Shown: positions 53,407-57,423 of the stretch, piece after piece
Layout: each line of letters begins with the position of its first letter
Numbering within the stretch: the first letter of the stretch is position 1
Assembly (NCBI GenBank): GCA_947594425.1
Contig: CANQED010000015.1
Coordinates: forward strand, 1-57,423
From: an uncultured Ruminiclostridium sp.
Lineage (GTDB): Bacteria > Bacillota > Clostridia > Oscillospirales > Ruminococcaceae
Reading direction: 5' to 3'
DNA length: 57,423 bases
Translations under genes and position numbers: made by a program
The notes under the pieces: model-generated
Told to the model about the DNA's origin: nothing
Database searches by the model: none
What the model saw: the letters and a program-made list of their open reading frames with translations, nothing else

Positions 53407-55500
53407 TCACGCCCTTTCGTCTTTTCTGATACAAACGGGCTTTTCCTTGAACATATCAAAGCACACCCTGTCTATGACCTTTTTCTGTGCCTTATCGTAT
53501 ATGACAAAGTTAAAGCCTCTTTCGTTTACGGCATATTCGGCGTCGTTCAACGTTATCGACGCAAAATTTCCCTTATCGTATGAATGGCTTTCGATGTGTA
53601 CCCGCAGAGCGTCGATACTTCCGTCATAGATCAAAGGCTGTCCGCCTTTACTGAGTAATTCGACTTGCGGATGATTGTTATCGATAACGGCAATGTAAGA
53701 ATTCCACCCTATTTGATTCCATTTTGTCTTTAAATTCAGATCGGCGGTCAAGGACAGCTGAGTATATGTAAATACCTTGCCCGCGTTGTCTTTAACGGAT
53801 ATGAATACAATAAGATCATGAGCGCGTGACAAACGGTATATATATTCCTCAAAAGCCGTTACTTTATCCAGATGCTTTACGGGATCATTAATTACATTCG
53901 AGAAACTTACTTTAGTTTTTAACGCACACAGCTCGTTTTTGCTTTTGTAGTTCTCAAAATACATTTGCTTTTCAAAATCGGTTAGAGCTTTTGAATGTAC
54001 TTCAACACCCACATTCTTACATATTTTTTTCGTCGTCGTTTCCCTTATCTTATCTCGAATTTCTTTTGACTTTGCAAACAGCCACACGTATTCGGGTGAT
54101 GATGAAACTAACGTTTTTTCTTGCGTACACTCTTTGGTGATTTGAATGACCGCCATATATTTAAATACGCTTTCATCTAACATTTGCAAGGGTAATTGGT
54201 CGCCTGTATCTATAAGCATTAGAACAGACTTGTTATCCATTATGTTGACCATTGCAAAAATTCTCCGTATATCCATAGACTGCATATAAAATATTCTGAA
54301 AAAACTTGTATCAAAATTATAATAGTCTTTTGTCTTATTTACTCCTTTTATATTTAAGTCAGCAACAGCGCTTTCTGTAAATTTCTCAAAAAAGTTTCTT
54401 CTAAACCCTATCCCCTCAATTACAGTATTTGGATCTATCGCCGCACATAGAGCGCAGCATACATACAGCGAATATAAGTTGTTATGATGGATTGCTATAT
54501 CCGCTGTAGTTATAATATTATTTTCAATTACCCCTTTCATTTTATCTATTGATGTTGTTTGTATCGAAAGTGCATTTTTAATTTTAATCCCTTTACATAA
54601 ACGAACAATTTCGATCGGCACATTTTTATTTATAACAACGGCGTTTTGCAGATGTTCTTTCCACCTGATAAAATTATTAGGGTGCGGCTTTATAACAATA
54701 TGTTTATCACTTTTGCCCGCGTAAAAATCTATAATCTCCTGATACATAAGGACTTGTTCATAATAATCATTTCCGGAAAAGCCGTTGTTAACCAGCATCG
54801 CCTGAATATATCCGTTTGATTGGCTTAACAAAATAAGCTCGGACTCTCTCAAAATATCCAGATCCTGTCTTTCTATAAAACAAGTTAATATTGTATCGGC
54901 TAAATCGGAATTTATATTATCTAAAGCGGCTAATAGATCAAAGCGCTCGATTTTGCTTTCGTTTTCGGGTATGGAATTTGTATTGGGGAACGCCAATATT
55001 TTTTTGCAATATCTGCTTAACCCGTCATAAACATGTTCTTTGTTTAATAAATCCATATAAGTTTTCGTAACAATTCCTAATTTTAAGAGAGCGGTATCAT
55101 GATACTTGTCATAAATATCCCAGTTAGTGAGCATAACGTGAATGTATTTAATTTTCTTTTTGATAAGATACAATCTGAAGATACCTTGAAAGTCCGTGCT
55201 TGAATATACAGTGTCATTGATTGCAATTGACACTCCGTTATTCTTAAGCCCACTGTCAAATGCATTTAATACGCTTTCGGTTATTTCTTTGACATCTTCT
55301 GATTTTGCACCCGGAAATTGATCATTCAACAGAATAATTTTGTCGAATATTTTTATATCGCATAATTTTAACAGAATTTGTTTTTTATCTTCTTCGGTTT
55401 CGGAAAAGCATAACACTTTAAAATCATCTTTGTGCCTTTCAACAGAAAGCGCAATAAAAAAAGATAAAGCTCCCCAATGATCCGTGTGAAAAATAACCAT
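53407..55500 (-). CDS. Putative CMP-sugar transferase with ILEI-like C-terminal domain
   Basis: 697 residues from the ATG at 55500 (GGAG directly upstream; the frame is open for seven more codons). The first 330 residues contain HIVIKPHPNNFIRW, an HP-type motif seen in sialyl- and polysialyltransferase-like GT52/GT38 families, with later SIQTTSID. This would fit the CMP-sugar synthetase in the cluster, but the assignment is tentative. The last 100 residues (KGNFASITLND, NERGFNFVIYD, VIDRVCFDMFKE) resemble the ILEI/FAM3 domain of secreted vertebrate proteins, and the part before it (IVFISVKDNAGK, WNSYIAVID) has the companion ILEI pattern. No signal peptide. Strongly AT-rich. Confidence 0.68.
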   Translation of the reverse strand: MVIFHTDHWGALSFFIALSVERHKDDFKVLCFSETEEDKKQILLKLCDIKIFDKIILLNDQFPGAKSEDVKEITESVLNAFDSGLKNNGVSIAINDTVYSSTDFQGIFRLYLIKKKIKYIHVMLTNWDIYDKYHDTALLKLGIVTKTYMDLLNKEHVYDGLSRYCKKILAFPNTNSIPENESKIERFDLLAALDNINSDLADTILTCFIERQDLDILRESELILLSQSNGYIQAMLVNNGFSGNDYYEQVLMYQEIIDFYAGKSDKHIVIKPHPNNFIRWKEHLQNAVVINKNVPIEIVRLCKGIKIKNALSIQTTSIDKMKGVIENNIITTADIAIHHNNLYSLYVCCALCAAIDPNTVIEGIGFRRNFFEKFTESAVADLNIKGVNKTKDYYNFDTSFFRIFYMQSMDIRRIFAMVNIMDNKSVLMLIDTGDQLPLQMLDESVFKYMAVIQITKECTQEKTLVSSSPEYVWLFAKSKEIRDKIRETTTKKICKNVGVEVHSKALTDFEKQMYFENYKSKNELCALKTKVSFSNVINDPVKHLDKVTAFEEYIYRLSRAHDLIVFISVKDNAGKVFTYTQLSLTADLNLKTKWNQIGWNSYIAVIDNNHPQVELLSKGGQPLIYDGSIDALRVHIESHSYDKGNFASITLNDAEYAVNERGFNFVIYDKAQKKVIDRVCFDMFKEKPVCIRKDERA

Positions 55501-55517
55501 TTTTTCTCCTTTCATCC

Positions 55518-56408
55518 TCACATATCAAAAGTGATCTCTATAGCGTCATTACAATATCCGAACCCGTTCACCGACCAAAAATCCGACAGCTCTCCGTGTA
55601 TCCAGCCGGGCGCGCCGCCCGAGGGGTAAATTATAGTTTTAATACAGTCAGCCGTACCGAGTAAGTCGGCAAGTCCGCTTCTCGCGCAAATGACCTCTCC
55701 CGCGTATTCCGCCGCCGCAACGATCTCGGTTAGCTCCAGTTCTATCCCGCGAGTGCCCATGATCGGACGCTCGCCCGGGCGGACATGCGTGTATATTTCC
55801 TTTCCCTGCCTGCTTTTTTGTCTGACCGTATCCTCCCAATATTCTTTTGGAGGTGTAGGAAGAGTATTAGCATACGGAAATAATATGACCGAGTTTCCTT
55901 TATGCAGATCTTTTTGATAAAATATGTCCGCATCGACCTTGATTTTATCGGGGTACCGTCTGTCGGCTCTTGTCATTCCCTTAAATACCACGCCCTCAAT
56001 AAAGTCGGCAAAGTTTGACCCGTTTGCCCCTTGCAGCTGCCACGCTATGCCGATATGCCATTTTATCGCCTGGTGATGCAATACTTTCACGGCGTTTGAT
56101 CTTGCGCTCATTCTCGCAAATGAAATAAGTTGATCCGTCCGACATTGGTCAAGGACCACTATATCGGTTATATTCATATATCTGTACACATCTGCCGACG
56201 ATGTGCCGATAGTTGTAACTACATATTTACGAGCTTTATAATATTGCGGCAGGTACAAAGCCATCAGATACGAATCCCCCAGCGAGGGATGCTGATTAAC
56301 GCATATTACATGATCTGGATACGCCTCGCGTATTTTTTTAAACACCTTGTACCCTTTTTTTACCTCGCTTATATTATCAAAAAACTTTTTCAGATAATCA
56401 AAACTCAT
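55518..56408 (-). CDS. Putative GT-B-type glycosyltransferase
   Basis: 296 residues without signal peptide. CVNQHPSLGDSYLMALYLP and CARSGLADLLGTADC correspond to GIGDAYIVG and FRSGLCDVISSARC in the C-terminal domain of the gene 50537-52852, so the two are paralogues. The glycine-rich GD motif and RSGL(A/C)D motif resemble the heptosyltransferase (GT9)-like pattern. The ribosome site before ATG 56408 is weak; coupling to the HAD gene 12 bases upstream may help. Base composition is intermediate between host and cluster core. Confidence 0.65.
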   Translation of the reverse strand: MSFDYLKKFFDNISEVKKGYKVFKKIREAYPDHVICVNQHPSLGDSYLMALYLPQYYKARKYVVTTIGTSSADVYRYMNITDIVVLDQCRTDQLISFARMSARSNAVKVLHHQAIKWHIGIAWQLQGANGSNFADFIEGVVFKGMTRADRRYPDKIKVDADIFYQKDLHKGNSVILFPYANTLPTPPKEYWEDTVRQKSRQGKEIYTHVRPGERPIMGTRGIELELTEIVAAAEYAGEVICARSGLADLLGTADCIKTIIYPSGGAPGWIHGELSDFWSVNGFGYCNDAIEITFDM

Positions 56409-56420
56409 TGCAATTTGATC

Positions 56421-56798
56421 TTAAAGATCCTCACACACCTGAAATATCGTTTCGGTAAACTTGTCCCTCTGCGTATTCACCGCCACCGACATATCCAGCC
56501 CCGAGGGTTTGCGGTCGTTTATCAGTATCCGCTCACCGTACGGCGCATTGAAAATAATATGGTCGTATCTGATGTCGTTTTCTTTGAGAAAGTCAATAGT
56601 AAGCCCGCGGTATTCGTCTGTCCTTGACGTAATAAAAATCACCATATCGCTTTTTGGGATTGAGCTTAAAAACTCCTTTGCCCCGTCAAGCAGGGTATCC
56701 CGCCCGTCAAGCTTATATCCGTTGTGCTTTACTATCGTCCCGTCGATGTCAAGTATCCACGTCTTGCTTAGCGGTGAAACCTTTATCACGTCACTCAT
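56421..56798 (-). CDS. Small HAD-family phosphatase of the polysaccharide cluster
   Basis: 125 residues from the ATG at 56798 (GGAGAG ten bases upstream; the frame is open for nine more codons). Motif I is WILDIDGTIV, motif II FITSRTDEY and the last motif ILINDRKPSG, the pattern of capsule-associated HAD enzymes such as sugar-phosphate phosphatases. No cap domain. It overlaps the SIS gene by 8 bases, so both steps (isomerisation and dephosphorylation) are translated together. Substrate unknown. Confidence 0.83.
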   Translation of the reverse strand: MSDVIKVSPLSKTWILDIDGTIVKHNGYKLDGRDTLLDGAKEFLSSIPKSDMVIFITSRTDEYRGLTIDFLKENDIRYDHIIFNAPYGERILINDRKPSGLDMSVAVNTQRDKFTETIFQVCEDL

Positions 56799-57375
56799 TT
56801 TTAAGCAGCTCTCCGATATGTCCACCGGGATGGTTAGCCTTAAATTCGCTGAGGTCTATATTCATTTCGTCCGACAATCTCACCGCGAGCATTTGCAGCA
56901 CTATTAAATTAAGCGTGGTGGAGTTGTTGGGCGCAATGTTCCACTTGTCGCCCTCGTGCTCTAAGCTTATTATGAGGGATTTAGGCATTTCCCTTACAAG
57001 CGTGCTGTCTTTTTCAAAAGTGAGCAGCCACCGCTTACATTCTCTTTTCTTGATAAGATTATTGAGATAGACCGACTCCGCCGTTTCTCCGCTTTTGGTG
57101 AGAATTATCACAAGATCGCCCTTATGTATCATTCCGAGATCGCCGTGCACCGCGGAATTAGTGTTCATATACTGGGCGTTCAGCCCGAACGAATTCATAG
57201 TACCTACGAATTTATCGCATACGGGAACATTTTTACCGAGCCCCGACACTATCAGTTTATTTCCGCTTTTCAGCGTCTCAACGCTGTCCTTTACCAGATC
57301 CTCAAAAACATCTTCGTCTATCGACATCAGAGAATTTTCAAGTATTCTCAGAAGATTTTTAAAATACTGTTTCAT
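56791..57375 (-). CDS. SIS-domain sugar isomerase (KdsD/GutQ-like, no CBS)
   Basis: 194 residues. The SIS fold is shown by IVSGLGKNVPVCDKFVGTM, NTNSAVHGDLGMIHKGDLV and TKSGETAES; the end HPGGHIGELL has the catalytic His of arabinose-5-phosphate isomerases. Unlike standard KdsD it lacks the C-terminal CBS pair, as in several capsule-cluster forms. Arabinose-5-phosphate isomerase makes the KDO precursor; GmhA-type isomerases are a less likely alternative. AGGAGG precedes the ATG by 7 bases. Confidence 0.88.
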   Translation of the reverse strand: MKQYFKNLLRILENSLMSIDEDVFEDLVKDSVETLKSGNKLIVSGLGKNVPVCDKFVGTMNSFGLNAQYMNTNSAVHGDLGMIHKGDLVIILTKSGETAESVYLNNLIKKRECKRWLLTFEKDSTLVREMPKSLIISLEHEGDKWNIAPNNSTTLNLIVLQMLAVRLSDEMNIDLSEFKANHPGGHIGELLKNE

Positions 57376-57422
57376 TACAGTACCTCCTCAAGATAATAAA
57401 GTCCGTTGTAAAATGCCCCGCA
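57375..57422 (-). CDS. 3' end of an upstream gene (partial)
   Basis: The last 15 codons of a frame that enters from beyond the window (minus strand, ending FYNGLYYLEEVL then TAA) share one base with the SIS start (TAATG) and carry its AGGAGG site. This is the typical spacing of a co-translated neighbour; product unknown. Confidence 0.5.
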   Translation of the reverse strand, partial: CGAFYNGLYYLEEVL

Positions 57423-57423
57423 T

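Overview
The window is a gene-dense stretch of a Gram-positive anaerobic Clostridia chromosome, most likely Oscillospiraceae/Ruminococcaceae-like (inference). The grounds are the Firmicute heat-shock order hrcA-grpE-dnaK-dnaJ, the gdpP-rplI-dnaB order, a cdaA-cdaR c-di-AMP locus, pyruvate:ferredoxin and 2-oxoacid:ferredoxin oxidoreductases, RNase J, and strong AAGGAGG-type ribosome binding sites with many TTG/GTG starts. No tRNA, rRNA or CRISPR array was seen.

Layout. 1-7139 (+): end of hrcA, grpE, dnaK, dnaJ, a terminator, then a CNNM/CBS membrane protein, a YcxB-like protein and AraD. 7178-30100 (-): MATE exporter; nifJ (own consensus promoter); an ibrA/ibrB-like PAPS-reductase/ParB pair; a four-subunit VOR-type oxidoreductase plus a P-loop ATPase; ftsH and hpt; tilS, dnaB, rplI and gdpP; an RNase J with a repeat-bearing N-terminal extension; and a nucleotidyltransferase/phosphomannomutase fusion. 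30268-34838 (+): DUF3343 + cysteine desulfurase-like pair, then cdaA-cdaR-mscS. 34883-42541 (-): a ruined yjbR gene carrying two small mobile elements, a MacB-type ABC transporter with its two-component system, rpmE (terminator split by another copy of one of these elements), and phosphoglucomutase. 42705-46664 (+): comM/yifB, a PrsA-like lipoprotein, a radical SAM protein. 46696-57423 (-): an AT-richer surface-polysaccharide cluster running off the window.

How genes work together. c-di-AMP is made by CdaA/CdaR and degraded by GdpP, both encoded here, and an MscS channel sits directly behind cdaR. The polysaccharide cluster encodes a sugar-phosphate isomerase (KdsD-like SIS), a KdsC-like phosphatase and a CMP-sugar synthetase, but in what is visible the PEP-dependent KdsA/NeuB synthase is absent; a DRE-TIM aldolase and a (split) thiamine-diphosphate enzyme stand where it would be expected. 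This suggests an unusual CMP-activated keto-sugar pathway feeding several glycosyltransferases, one of which carries a C-terminal ILEI-like domain.

The strongest structural observation is a family of miniature elements with CAG..TGTCGAAAAA-type ends, found twice (35346-35649 and 40274-40422). Each copy sits inside a palindrome and is flanked by a 19-20 bp direct duplication of that palindrome, one being the rpmE terminator stem. A second, unrelated 276-bp inverted-repeat element also lies in yjbR. Removing both insertions restores one continuous yjbR reading frame.
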